Shown here one piece after another: positions 55,475 to 63,925 of a DNA stretch of 64,000 nt. Position numbers and translations under genes: made by a program. Origin of the DNA: CAVPCZ01 sp963702445 (lineage in GTDB: Bacteria; Bacteroidota; Ignavibacteria; UBA10030; UBA6906). Under the pieces are notes generated by a model. It searched no databases, was not told the DNA's origin, and worked only from the letters and a program-made list of their open reading frames with translations. The stretch covers positions 496,001-560,000 of the forward strand of contig CAVPCZ010000016.1 of NCBI GenBank assembly GCA_963702445.1, in the 5' to 3' direction. How positions within the stretch are numbered: the first letter of the stretch is position 1; every line of letters starts with the position of its first letter.

Positions 55475-56701
55475 CTACTTGACTTCGGGCGTCGCGGGAA
55501 CCGGCCGCACCCAGTCGCCGAAGTTGATGAGTTCTTCCATACGGCAGGACCAGACCAGTTTTCCGTCATACACCGTGATATCGGGGCACCCGTCGCACAT
55601 GCTGAGTGCTCCGTTGGGCATGAAGTCGGCCGGCTGAATGATCATGACGCTCTGCATGTGGAGACGCTTGAAAAGGAGAAGGGGCGAACGCACCACGGCG
55701 CGCAGGTAGGCCTTCGCCGTGCGGGCCACACCGCTGTCCAGCGGCGCAAGGAACAGCATCGACTTCCCTCGACGCAGGGTGTTGGTCGTGGTGTATGCAA
55801 GATACGAACCGCGGAACAGATGGTGGAGCGCCTGTCCCATTTCCATGAACTTCGGCCCCACATAGCCGAAAATCCGCTTCTTTGTCCCCATCCGCATCGT
55901 TAGAAGCCACTTGAAATGATCCGGCCGTTCGGTGCCGTTCAGATATGCGGAAGGCATGAAATCAGGGTACATCTTCCGGATTTCCGCGACGACATCCGTG
56001 GACATGATGCTGGTACGGCGCTCATCATCCACCGCATAGGCCACAGGTGCCATGTCTATCGCCTTCCCTCCGACAAAATACTCGTACCCTTTGTAGATGG
56101 GGGCGGCACGGTAGGCGATAAACACCAGGATGTGCACGATGTCGATGTGCTCCTGGCCCCAGGCCACGATCGCGGGAACATCTTTCAAGGTGTGTTCATA
56201 CACGGTCGCGTTGAACGCGCAGGAGAGCCCCCCCACCTCGGCAAGCATGCGGGCATATTTCAGACGGAGTTCGTTCAGCTCGATTTCGGTCTTCCCTTTC
56301 ATGTGCGGACGCTTCTGCCCGCTGTCGATGTGGAAGGTGAACCCGGTCACCCCGGCCTTTTTCAGGGCGATCAGTTTCTCCTTCGTGAGCGCATAGCCGT
56401 TGGTGTTGAGGATCGGCTTCTGCCCGAAGGAAGCAATCATTTCAACGATCTTTTCGATTTCGGGGTGCGTCAGCGGATCACCGCCGGCAATGGAAACGCT
56501 GTCGGTCTTCCGGAGACTCATAAAAATCTCCAGTTCCTTGCGCACCTCTTCCAGGGACTTGTGCCCTTTCGGGTCATTTTTCCGGTAGCAGCCATCGCAG
56601 TAGATATTGCAGTTGCTTGTGGGTTCGAGCCAGCTGATGGCGTTGTCCGGAAGCGTCCAGGGAAGCCGGTACAGTTTGGTGTGATCGAGAGACGTCTCCA
56701 T
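55475..56701 (-). CDS. Radical SAM protein of unknown function
   Basis: 408-residue radical SAM enzyme: the 4Fe-4S motif CNIYCDGC (C-x3-C-x2-C) near residue 31, SIAGGDPLTHPEI for SAM binding, ILNTNGYALTKE, and the unusual segments GFTFHIDSGQKRP and SCAFNATVYEHTL. A later CDGCPDITVYDGKLVWSCRMEE may hold an auxiliary cluster. The substrate is unknown; distant similarity to lipid-acting radical SAM proteins (Tes-like) is possible but is my impression only. AAGGAAA precedes the ATG at 56701 and a promoter lies about 90 bases upstream. Confidence 0.82.
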   Translation of the reverse strand: METSLDHTKLYRLPWTLPDNAISWLEPTSNCNIYCDGCYRKNDPKGHKSLEEVRKELEIFMSLRKTDSVSIAGGDPLTHPEIEKIVEMIASFGQKPILNTNGYALTKEKLIALKKAGVTGFTFHIDSGQKRPHMKGKTEIELNELRLKYARMLAEVGGLSCAFNATVYEHTLKDVPAIVAWGQEHIDIVHILVFIAYRAAPIYKGYEYFVGGKAIDMAPVAYAVDDERRTSIMSTDVVAEIRKMYPDFMPSAYLNGTERPDHFKWLLTMRMGTKKRIFGYVGPKFMEMGQALHHLFRGSYLAYTTTNTLRRGKSMLFLAPLDSGVARTAKAYLRAVVRSPLLLFKRLHMQSVMIIQPADFMPNGALSMCDGCPDITVYDGKLVWSCRMEELINFGDWVRPVPATPEVK

Positions 56702-56792
56702 AGGTATTTCCTTGAGTAAGTGAAACGAAGCGTGGTCGCGTGTGACGAAAACCAGGGTATTTCGCACAACGAAGGGGAATTTCCTTATGATC

Positions 56793-56821
56793 ATGATACA
56801 CAACGCAAATGACATGTTCAA
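56793..56821 (-). promoter_or_regulatory. Promoter of the radical SAM gene
   Basis: TTGAAC, 17 bases, TATCAT on the minus strand; leader of about 85 bases. Confidence 0.7.
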
Positions 56822-56881
56822 GTCCCGCCCCTCTCCCTGGTTTCTCACCCGAAGTGCAGGGCCGGCCCCCCCCGGTTGCCC

Positions 56882-56936
56882 CACCTGAAAACGGGGTCAG
56901 GCGCTCCCCTTGCGGCCTCACCTGAGAGCGCGGTCA
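56882..56936. repeat. Two 18-base direct repeats upstream of the MFS gene
   Basis: cacctgaaaacggggtca (56882-56899) and cacctgagagcgcggtca (56919-56936) agree at 15 of 18 positions and start 37 bases apart. They may be regulator-binding sites. Confidence 0.45.
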
Positions 56937-57024
56937 CCTGCGCCTCCTGATCCCGTGCATTTGGATATGATATTCGATATATTGAGCCCTGCATATCTGA
57001 TACTGGAAGCACACCCGGAGACAC

Positions 57025-58379
57025 ATGAATCCTCCCCATCCTGACCGCCCCGTGCACTCCGCGGCATTCCGCCGCAGGCGCGCATTCAACTGGCTCCCCC
57101 TCGGTCTGACCTATGCCTTCCTGTACATGGCACGCTACAACCTGACCGTGTCAAAGAATGCGCTCGGCGACCTGATGCCGAAGGATGCATTCGGCATAAT
57201 TTTCGCCGCCGGGACGATTACCTACGCCTTTTCATTCCTGATCAACGGCCCGCTCACCGACCGAATCGGGGGCAAACGCGCCATGCTTATCGGTGCGACC
57301 GGGTCCGCCGTGATGAACATCCTCCTCGGCATCATCGTTTTCGGCATTCTGGCCGAACAGTGGGCCCTGAATCTGACGCTGGTTTTCTCGGTGGTGTATG
57401 CGATGAATATGTACTTCCAGAGTTTCGGGGCGGTCGCCATCGTGAAGGTCAACGCCTCATGGTTCCATGTGCGCGAACGGGGTGTATTCGGCGGGATATT
57501 CGGGATCCTGATCTCACTCGGGCTCTACTTCGCCTTCGACTGGAGTCAGGCTATTGTCCGATTCACCGAGCGTATGAGCCCGGCCGGCCCGCAATACTGG
57601 CTGGTCTTCTTCATTCCCGCCGGCATTTTGCTCTTCTGGGTCCTCCTGGACATCATGCTTCTCCGCGACTCCCCTTCCCAGGCCGGGTTCGCCGACTTCA
57701 ACACGGGTGACGCTTCTTCGGGTGAAGCGGACACACCATTTGACCTGAAGTCGATCCTTATGCGCGTGTTTACCAACAAGGTCATCATCGTCGTGGGGAT
57801 GATCGAATTCTGCACGGGCGTGCTGCGCAACGGCGTCATGCACTGGTTCCCGATATTCGCCAAGGAACAGATGCCGCTCCATCCGGAGCATGGCGACGCA
57901 TGGAGTTCTGGCTGAACAACTGGGGGTTGATGCTCATGCTCGCGGGAGCGGGCGGGGGTATGCTCGCCGGATGGATGTCCGATCACCTCTTCGGCTCGAG
58001 GCGCGCCCCGGTTGCCGGCATCCTGTACACGATGCTGTTCCTGGCCACCGTGGGCATGACGTTCACGCTGTTCGGCAGCCCCACAACGCTCGGGGTGTTT
58101 GTCTGCCTGGTGTCGGTTGCCGTCATTGGCACGCATGGAATGCTCAGCGGGACGGCAACCATGGACTTCGGGGGGAAGAAGGCCGCGGCGACGGCGGTGG
58201 GATTGATCGACGGATTGGTATACCTGGGGACCGGAGTGCAGTCCCTGGCCCTCGGCTATATCACAACGTGGAACTGGCAGTACTGGCCGGTGTTCCTGAT
58301 CCCCTTCTCACTGCTCGGGATAGCGCTCACGCGGCGCATCTGGCATGCGATACCGCAGGGGAAAAGGGCGGCGCACTAG
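57025..58379 (+). CDS. OPA-family MFS transporter (GlpT/UhpT-like; apparent frameshift)
   Basis: MFS protein of about 451 residues resembling organophosphate:phosphate antiporters. The N-terminal helix region has WLPLGLTYAFLYMARYNLTVSKNAL, the OPA signature area; LTDRIGGKRAMLIGA is the MFS loop 2-3 motif. Roughly 12 membrane helices are visible. The frame breaks at 57893-57902: the first half ends HPEHGDA and the second resumes at EFWLNNWGLMLMLAG. One added base joins them as ...GDAMEFWLNN. The substrate is probably an organic phosphate but is not certain. The gene is divergent from the radical SAM gene. Confidence 0.84.
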
Positions 58380-58385
58380 TCCGGC

Positions 58386-58404
58386 GGCGGGCGTACAGCC
58401 CGCC
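58386..58404 (+). terminator. Hairpin after the MFS gene
   Basis: Perfect 7-pair stem GGCGGGC/GCCCGCC with loop gtaca, 7 bases after the MFS stop and before the convergent P-loop gene. No T-run follows, so termination efficiency is doubtful. Confidence 0.45.
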
Positions 58405-58451
58405 CCAGACGAGCTGTCCGTGTGACGGCGTCGTTGCGTCCTGCCGGACGC

Positions 58452-59166
58452 CTAGCGTGATTCGGAGAGTTTCCTCACCACCCGTTCCAGCTCCTGTCCG
58501 ATTTTTTCCGGATCCAGGGTCTTCTCCGGCTCGTTCTCGAACACCGCGTAGGGAATCTTGTATCCCTTCACATCCAGAACGTGCGGGTCGCGTGCTTCCA
58601 GTGACGCCCAGTCATTCGTCCTGTAGTAGAACTCCATCTTTTCGTCAGGCAGGGAATGGTACAGGATCGAATCTTCCTGTCCCTTTCTTGCCCGGCGCCT
58701 GTTTTTCCTCACCGACTCTTCGTACGACACCCGTGATATAGACCAGGCATGCCCGTTTCAGGATTTCTTCGTGCAGGTATCCGAGCGCTTCGGCGATTCC
58801 GTTTTCCCCGCCGCGGGCGAACTCTATGAGGGCCGTTTTCGTATCCGCATACAGCGGATCCCTCGCAAGCCTCTTCCGGTATTCCAGGTTGATGCGTTCG
58901 ATGTAGAGGTTCCAGATGAAGTGGTCCTTGAAGAAGTACTTCTCGTCGGTCCAGACGCGCGGTTTGCCGTGGCGCGTCAGTATGTCGTCGGTCTCGAACG
59001 TCTCCCAGACATAGAGAAAGTCGTCCAGCTCCTCAAACGGAGCGATACCGAAGCGCCGCAGCCGTTCCGCCGGTTCGCATTTCTTCAGGTAGTCGATCAA
59101 CTCGGATTTGCCTGCCGCAGGACGTCCGGTGATGATCAGAACAGGAAAGTGCTTCGGGGTCGCCAT
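58452..59166 (-). CDS. P-loop kinase-like protein of unknown function (apparent frameshift)
   Basis: About 237-residue protein with Walker A GRPAAGKSELI at residues 14-24 and no further known kinase motif. The middle is rich in W, Y and charged residues (DDFLYVWETFETDDIL, KDHFIWNLYIERINLEYRK). The C-terminal part lies one frame away: dropping a base at about 58732 joins ACLVYIT to VSYEESVRKNRRRARKGQEDS and LPDEKMEFYYRTNDW. I cannot name a family; nucleoside or small-molecule kinase is a guess from the P-loop. It lies 23 bases after the nucleotidase stop, in the same direction. Confidence 0.72.
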
Positions 59167-59189
59167 GGATATCCTCGCCTTCTGCTGGT

Positions 59190-60708
59190 TCAGGGAGCAC
59201 GCCGCACGGTCGCCGCCACACGGGGCTGAATGTCGTGTTCCGCCCGCACCGCCTTTTCCACGGTGTCAAACAGCGTGCGTGAAAGGTAAATGATGTTCGC
59301 GAGGTTGGAGCCCGAGATACCTGCGGGCTTCCCCCACAAAATAGTCGCTGGCTGTGCAACTGTACAGGCGTTTGTCGTCGATTACCGACGATCCCACGCG
59401 CAGACCCGACCAGACCAGGATGCTGTCCGGCTTCTTCTGCCACTGCCCGCTGATGCCGGTCACGTAGATGGCCTGGCGCGTCCTCACGGCATGGTCCAGC
59501 ACCTGCCGGAGCTCCTTGCCGCTGAGCTGGAAGGTGGTCAGCGCATTACGGAACGGAAGCGCTTCGAACAGATCGCGCTTCGTCAGGGGCCCGGCCGCAA
59601 TGTCCTTGCGGATGCCATGGACATTCATGAACGCCACATCGGCCTGCACGGCCGCACGCTGGGCCTCGGTGACGAAGCTCGCAAACGCCGTCAATGTGTC
59701 CCGGCGGATCCAGTCCTCCCGCAGGACCCCGATCACCTCGCTGTATTCCGTTTCGATCTCTTTGTGCAGTGAGTCCGCGAAAACGCCCACACGGTTCGCC
59801 GGCCGATCCTGCCCGGCCCAGAGCGTGATCAGACGTCCGTCATAGCGTTCCACACGGTCATCGGCGACGGTAAGATCCAGCACGCCGAGGTTCTCGGTAT
59901 TCGCGCCTGTCTGGACGATGATCACATCGTTCACCACCTTCGGTTTCTTCAGACGGGTATGTGAATGTCCGCCGACAATCACATCCAGACCGCGCACCTC
60001 CGAGGCCAGGGCGGAATCCTCGTCCACTCCCTGGTGCGTGAGGGCGATAAGCAGATCGGTCTTCGGGTCGAGTTCGTCAATGTACCGCTGTACCGTCTCC
60101 ACGGGCGAGAGCACCCGGAGTCCCACGAGATTGTTCTGGTTGACGAGTGACGACAATTCCTGGGACATGATGCCGATAACGCCGATCCTGATCCCGCCCC
60201 GCTCAAGGATGACGTACGGGCGGTTCCCGAGGGGAAATTCCAGACGGTCATTCAGCAGGTTGGCGGACACGGTCGGGAAGCGCGCAATGGACACCAGGCC
60301 GCGCAGATTGTCCTGGGAGATGTCCAGGTCATGATTACCCGGGCACCAGACATCGTAGCCGATCATGTTCATCATTTCGAAAAGCGCACCGCCCGATGCC
60401 TTGCGGTAGAAGCGTTCGGTGATCGGGTTCCCGGTCATCACGTCTCCGGCATCCATCATCAGCACGTCCGTCCGGCCCGCACGGACCGAATCCGCCACCG
60501 CCTGCAACCTGGCGAATCCGCCCACCATCGGCCGCGGGGTGGTTTTCACCCACATCGCCTCCCTGGGGACGAACGTCGCGTGCATGTCGTTGGTATGCAG
60601 AATGGTCAGTGTGCGGGGAGTGCGCGGAGTTCCGGCGGAAACCCCCGCCGTGAAGAAGAATACCGGAAGGGCCGCGCAAAACAGCAGGAACAGCAACGGG
60701 TTCTTCAT
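59190..60708 (-). CDS. Secreted 5'-nucleotidase/metallophosphatase (apparent frameshift)
   Basis: About 506-residue exported enzyme of the UshA/5'-nucleotidase family. Signal peptide MKNPLLFLLFCAALPVFFFTAGVSA (start ATG 60708) is followed by the metal-binding motifs ILHTNDMHATF, MMDAGDVMTGNP, CPGNHDLD and VGGHSHTR, then the C-terminal nucleotide-binding domain (TKRDLFEALPFRNALTTFQLSG). The tail as read ends early; dropping one base from the five-G run at 59331-59335 gives GISGSNLANIIYLSRTLFDTVEKAV and a stop at 59190. It would release nucleosides or phosphate in the periplasm. Confidence 0.87.
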
Positions 60709-60782
60709 GGTGGCTCGCAATTGGTCAACCGGACGTTCAGGGTTGGAAAAGATAACAAGAATCCTCCTTAATTGGTACTCCC

Positions 60783-60811
60783 TTGCTTTGTTCTTCCCGC
60801 TTCTGTACATT
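60783..60811 (+). promoter_or_regulatory. Promoter of the UPF0173 gene
   Basis: TTGCTT, 17 bases, TACATT (TACATTTT fits TAnnTTTG). The start would be about 30 bases before the ATG. Confidence 0.6.
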
Positions 60812-60847
60812 TTTCAGCGGATAACCCACCCTTCAGGAGGATCTTCC

Positions 60848-61579
60848 ATGGCACATCGCCGGACGGCCGGAAAAAAGGAGCATATCACCCTCACCTGGTT
60901 CGGCCATTCCGCGTTCAAGCTCGAATCGCCAACCGGAATGGTTGTTCTGATCGACCCGTGGCTGGACAACCCGAAAGCGCCGCCCGGCGCAAAGGAGTTC
61001 GACCGGGTGGATATCATTCTGGTAACACACGGACACGGCGACCATCTCGGCAATACACTGGAGATAGCCAGGAATACGGGCGCCAGGGTTGTGGCAATTT
61101 ATGAGGTCGGGCTCTTCCTGCAAAGCAAGGGGCTGAACCGTGTCGAGGGAATCAATATATCCGGCAGCGTGACAATCGAAGGTATCCGGGTGACCATGAC
61201 ACATGCACAGCACAGCAGCGGCCTCGAGCCCGGCGGCGAGATTCTCTCCGGGGGGGATGCGGCCGGATATGTCGTGAGGTTCGAGAACGATTTCGCCGTG
61301 TACCACGCGGGTGACACCGGACTGTTCGGCGACATGAAGCTTATCGGCGAGCTGTACAAGCCCGATCTGGTGATGCTCCCCATCGGCGGATGCTTCACCA
61401 TGGGACCCCAGGAAGCCGCCTATGCCTGCCGGCTGCTGAAGCCCCGGATCATCGTAGGCATGCACTACGGCACCTTTCCGGTTCTTGCGGGAACGCCGGC
61501 AGAACTCCGGCGCCACCTTCCCGCGCCCATGCGCAAGGCTGTCCGCGAATTGACGCCGGGCGTGCCGGAACGGTTTTAG
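60848..61579 (+). CDS. UPF0173-family metal-dependent hydrolase
   Basis: 243-residue metallo-beta-lactamase-fold protein of the UPF0173/YtkL group. Metal site motifs are FGHSAF, LVTHGHGDHLGN (HxHxDH), HAGDTGLFGDM, and GGCFTMGPQEA; HYGTFPVL provides a late histidine. No substrate is known for most of this family. The ATG at 60848 has AGGAGG 8 bases before it; the coding potential upstream is in the divergent nucleotidase region. Confidence 0.92.
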   Translation: MAHRRTAGKKEHITLTWFGHSAFKLESPTGMVVLIDPWLDNPKAPPGAKEFDRVDIILVTHGHGDHLGNTLEIARNTGARVVAIYEVGLFLQSKGLNRVEGINISGSVTIEGIRVTMTHAQHSSGLEPGGEILSGGDAAGYVVRFENDFAVYHAGDTGLFGDMKLIGELYKPDLVMLPIGGCFTMGPQEAAYACRLLKPRIIVGMHYGTFPVLAGTPAELRRHLPAPMRKAVRELTPGVPERF

Positions 61580-61612
61580 GGGCCACATCACTTTACAACA
61601 GGATCGAGCAGC

Positions 61613-62662
61613 ATGGAATTCCTCAACACCGTCTATTTCGACAACACCCTCCGCGTCTGGCTGACCGCCCTGGGGATTGCCGCCGCGACCTGGCTCGCCC
61701 TCTCGCTCACAAAACGCCTGGTCGTGCGCCGTCTGCATGCGTTCGCCAGGACCACCGCGACGGATATCGACGACCTGATCGTCGAACTCCTCCGGCGCAC
61801 AGGATGGTATTTTCTCCTGGCGGTTTCGCTGTATGCGGCCTCGCACGCCATGAGGATCTCCGCTCCGGTGCAGGACGTGGCGCGCGTGTGTGGTATTCTC
61901 ACACTGCTCTTCCAGGGCGCGGTATGGGGCAACGGGATCATTACCTACACGATTGCCCGCATGACAAAGCAGCGAGTGGCGGAAGGTGCGGCCAGCTCGA
62001 CGACGCTGATAGCCGCCGGTATCGGCATGCGGGTTCTTCTCTGGACCGTCATGCTGATCCTTGCGCTGGACAACCTCGGGTTTAACATCACCACGCTGAT
62101 TGCCGGCCTGGGTATCGGCGGCATTGCGGTGGCCCTGGCACTGCAAAACGTCCTGGGCGACCTCTTTGCATCGCTTTCCATCGTGCTGGACAAGCCTTTT
62201 GTGGTGGGCGATTTTATTGTCGTGGATTCGGTTCAGGGTACCGTGGATCGTATCGGGCTCAAGACCACGCGGCTCAGAAGCCTTTCGGGCGAGGAGATCA
62301 TCGTGGCCAATGCCGATCTGCTGAAGAGCAGGATCCGGAATTACAGGAGGATGCAGGAACGCCGCGCCGTGTTCACGGTGGGCCTCACGTATGCCACGCC
62401 GCCGGAGACGGTGGCACGCGTGCCGGCGATGCTGCGCGAGGTGATCACCGCGCAGCCGGAAGCGCGGTTCGACCGCGCACACTTCCAGTCGTTCGGTGAA
62501 TCCGCTCTTCTCTTCGAGGCGGTGTACTACGTAACCAGGCCGGATTATGCGGTGTACATGGATGTGCAACAGCAGATCAATCTGGAAGTGCTCCGCCGCT
62601 GCACGGCGGAGGGGATTTCGTTCGCCTTCCCCACTCGGACCATTCACGTCAGACAATCATGA
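61613..62662 (+). CDS. MscS-family mechanosensitive channel
   Basis: 349-residue small-conductance mechanosensitive channel. Several N-terminal membrane segments are followed by the pore helix with the MscS-type glycine/alanine pattern (LNITTLIAGLGIGGIAVALALQNVLGDLFASLSI), then the beta domain (DKPFVVGDFIVVDSVQGTVDRIGLKTTRLRSLSGEEIIVANADL). The C-terminal domain is intact. A hairpin with TTTT follows 5 bases after the stop. Confidence 0.94.
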   Translation: MEFLNTVYFDNTLRVWLTALGIAAATWLALSLTKRLVVRRLHAFARTTATDIDDLIVELLRRTGWYFLLAVSLYAASHAMRISAPVQDVARVCGILTLLFQGAVWGNGIITYTIARMTKQRVAEGAASSTTLIAAGIGMRVLLWTVMLILALDNLGFNITTLIAGLGIGGIAVALALQNVLGDLFASLSIVLDKPFVVGDFIVVDSVQGTVDRIGLKTTRLRSLSGEEIIVANADLLKSRIRNYRRMQERRAVFTVGLTYATPPETVARVPAMLREVITAQPEARFDRAHFQSFGESALLFEAVYYVTRPDYAVYMDVQQQINLEVLRRCTAEGISFAFPTRTIHVRQS

Positions 62663-62666
62663 CGGC

Positions 62667-62685
62667 CGGGACACTCTCCCGTTTT
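62667..62685 (+). terminator. Terminator after the MscS gene
   Basis: Stem CGGGA/TCCCG with loop cactc followed by TTTT. The stem is short but it sits between convergent genes. Confidence 0.5.
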
Positions 62686-62687
62686 CC

Positions 62688-62876
62688 CTACCGCTGTTCG
62701 CCGTCCCGTTCCGCGGACTTCTGACCGTCCGGCAGGCGGCGCGACTTGCGCGCCGCCTCCGTCAGCAGATATTCCATTTGCGCGTTCACGCTCCGCAGCT
62801 CGTCCGCCGCCCACTTTTCAAGCGCATCATACAGATCGGCGTTCAACCGGAGCAGAAAGCGCTTCTTGTCGCTCAT
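62688..62876 (-). CDS. Arc-type ribbon-helix-helix DNA-binding protein
   Basis: 62-residue Arc/MetJ-like protein: SDKKRFLLRLNADLYDALEKWAADELRSVNAQMEYLLTEA shows the beta-strand (KRFLLRLN), then two helices with a turn and NAQMEYLL, as in Arc family DNA-binding proteins. The C-terminal 20 residues are basic and polar. It overlaps the stop of the upstream SPFH gene by 4 bases (ATGA), so one transcript makes both. It is the natural candidate to bind the repeats in the operon promoter. Confidence 0.88.
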   Translation of the reverse strand: MSDKKRFLLRLNADLYDALEKWAADELRSVNAQMEYLLTEAARKSRRLPDGQKSAERDGEQR

Positions 62877-63748
62877 GTATAGAGGGTCCCGGTGTTGATC
62901 ACCGGCTGGGCTTCCCTGTCGGCGACCAGCGCGACAAGGAGATTGTTGATCATTGCCGCCTTCTTCTCATTGTCGAGCGTCACGACGTTCTGCTCGCTCA
63001 GCATCTTCAGCGCCATTTCGACCATTCCCACCGCGCCTTCCACGATCTTCTGGCGCGCGGCCACGATGGCTTCCGCCTGCTGGCGGCGCAACATCGCCTG
63101 CGCGATTTCAGGCGCATAGGCCAGGTGCGTCAGCCGGGCATCGGTGATCTCCACGCCCGCCACATCAAGACGGGCCTGCACCTGGTGCCGGAGGCTCTCC
63201 GAGACCTCCCCCGGGCTTCCCCGCAACGAAGGCCTTCCGTCATCATGCGAGTCGTAGGGGTAATGCGACGCGAGCGTGCGAATGGCGGTCTCGCTCTGAA
63301 TCGCGACGAAGCCTTCGAAATTCTCCACGTCAAAGAGCGCCTTCGCCGAGTCCACCACCCGCCACACCACCACCGCCGCGATTTCGATCGGGTTGCCCTG
63401 AAGGTCGTTGACCTTCAGCTGCTCGCTGTTGAAATTCCGGATACGCAGGGAGACGTGCCGCTTGATCGCAATGGGATTTGACCACCAGAACCCCGCTTCG
63501 CGGACGGAGCCTATGTACCTACCGACAAAAACCAGCACCCGTGCTTCGTTGGGCTGGACAATGTAGAACCCGTTAAGCACGAGCGAACCCAGCAACAGCA
63601 CCGGGATCCCGAACCAGAGCAGGGACGGATCGTGTGTCCGGATCACATCAACAATTATCCAGACACCGGTTACCCAGATAAGCAGAGCGCCTGCGAGCGC
63701 GCCGAAACCGCTGATCTTTATTGCCCCTTTTTCCTGAATAGCTTCCAT
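62873..63748 (-). CDS. SPFH/Band 7 protein linked to an RHH regulator
   Basis: 291-residue SPFH protein with two N-terminal hydrophobic segments (ALLIWVTGVWIIVDVI and LLWFGIPVLLLGSLVLNGFYIVQ), then VQPNEARVLVFVGRYIGSVREAGFWW and a Band 7 core, DVENFEGFVAIQSETAIRTLASHYPYD, and the coiled tail RRQQAEAIVAARQKIVEGAVGMVE. It is unlike the paraslipin at 51.4 kb. AGGAGG lies 5 bases before the ATG at 63748. Its own promoter carries an array of short operator-like sites. Confidence 0.92.
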   Translation of the reverse strand: MEAIQEKGAIKISGFGALAGALLIWVTGVWIIVDVIRTHDPSLLWFGIPVLLLGSLVLNGFYIVQPNEARVLVFVGRYIGSVREAGFWWSNPIAIKRHVSLRIRNFNSEQLKVNDLQGNPIEIAAVVVWRVVDSAKALFDVENFEGFVAIQSETAIRTLASHYPYDSHDDGRPSLRGSPGEVSESLRHQVQARLDVAGVEITDARLTHLAYAPEIAQAMLRRQQAEAIVAARQKIVEGAVGMVEMALKMLSEQNVVTLDNEKKAAMINNLLVALVADREAQPVINTGTLYT

Positions 63749-63763
63749 GAGGTCCTCCTCGTT

Positions 63764-63786
63764 GTGACATCAAGTAGTGATGTCAC
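63764..63786. promoter_or_regulatory. 9+9 inverted repeat downstream of the SPFH promoter
   Basis: gtgacatca-agtag-tgatgtcac is a perfect 9-base inverted repeat with a 5-base spacer, lying between the predicted transcription start and the SD sequence. Confidence 0.8.
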
Positions 63787-63816
63787 TATGATATCATAAC
63801 TATATCACAATGTCAA
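63765..63816 (-). promoter_or_regulatory. Promoter and four-site operator array of the SPFH/RHH operon
   Basis: On the minus strand TTGACA (63811-63816) and TATCAT (63788-63793) are 17 bases apart. Four octamers, TGATATAG (63800-63807), TGATATCA (63789-63796), TGACATCA (63778-63785) and TGATGTCA (63765-63772), start 11, 11 and 13 bases apart, so they lie roughly on one face of the helix over the spacer, -10 and start site. The 12-base palindrome TATGATATCATA covers the -10 element (63787-63798). Confidence 0.8.
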
Positions 63817-63817
63817 G

Positions 63818-63850
63818 CAAAAAGAATGCCGCCGGTGCAATAACGGCGGC
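63818..63850 (-). terminator. Terminator of the gene entering from the right
   Basis: Perfect 7-pair stem GCCGCCG/CGGCGGC with a 9-base loop (63828-63850); on the minus strand it is followed by ATTCTTTTTG, a good T-run. It should end transcription just before the SPFH promoter. Confidence 0.75.
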
Positions 63851-63925
63851 AAAAAGCGTAACACCCCCTGTACCCCTTCCCCCGGTCCGACGGCCTGACG
63901 GTACCGGCAGCATCGCCCCCCTGAC

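Larger units (their letters stand above)
56702..57024. other. Divergent intergenic region (323 bases)
   Basis: It separates the divergent radical SAM and MFS genes. It holds the radical SAM promoter (56793-56821), two 18-base direct repeats (56882-56936), and an AT-rich stretch around 56960-57000 (ttggatatgatattcgatatatt) that may hold the MFS promoter, though no pair with 17-base spacing is evident. I see no gene here. Confidence 0.6.
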
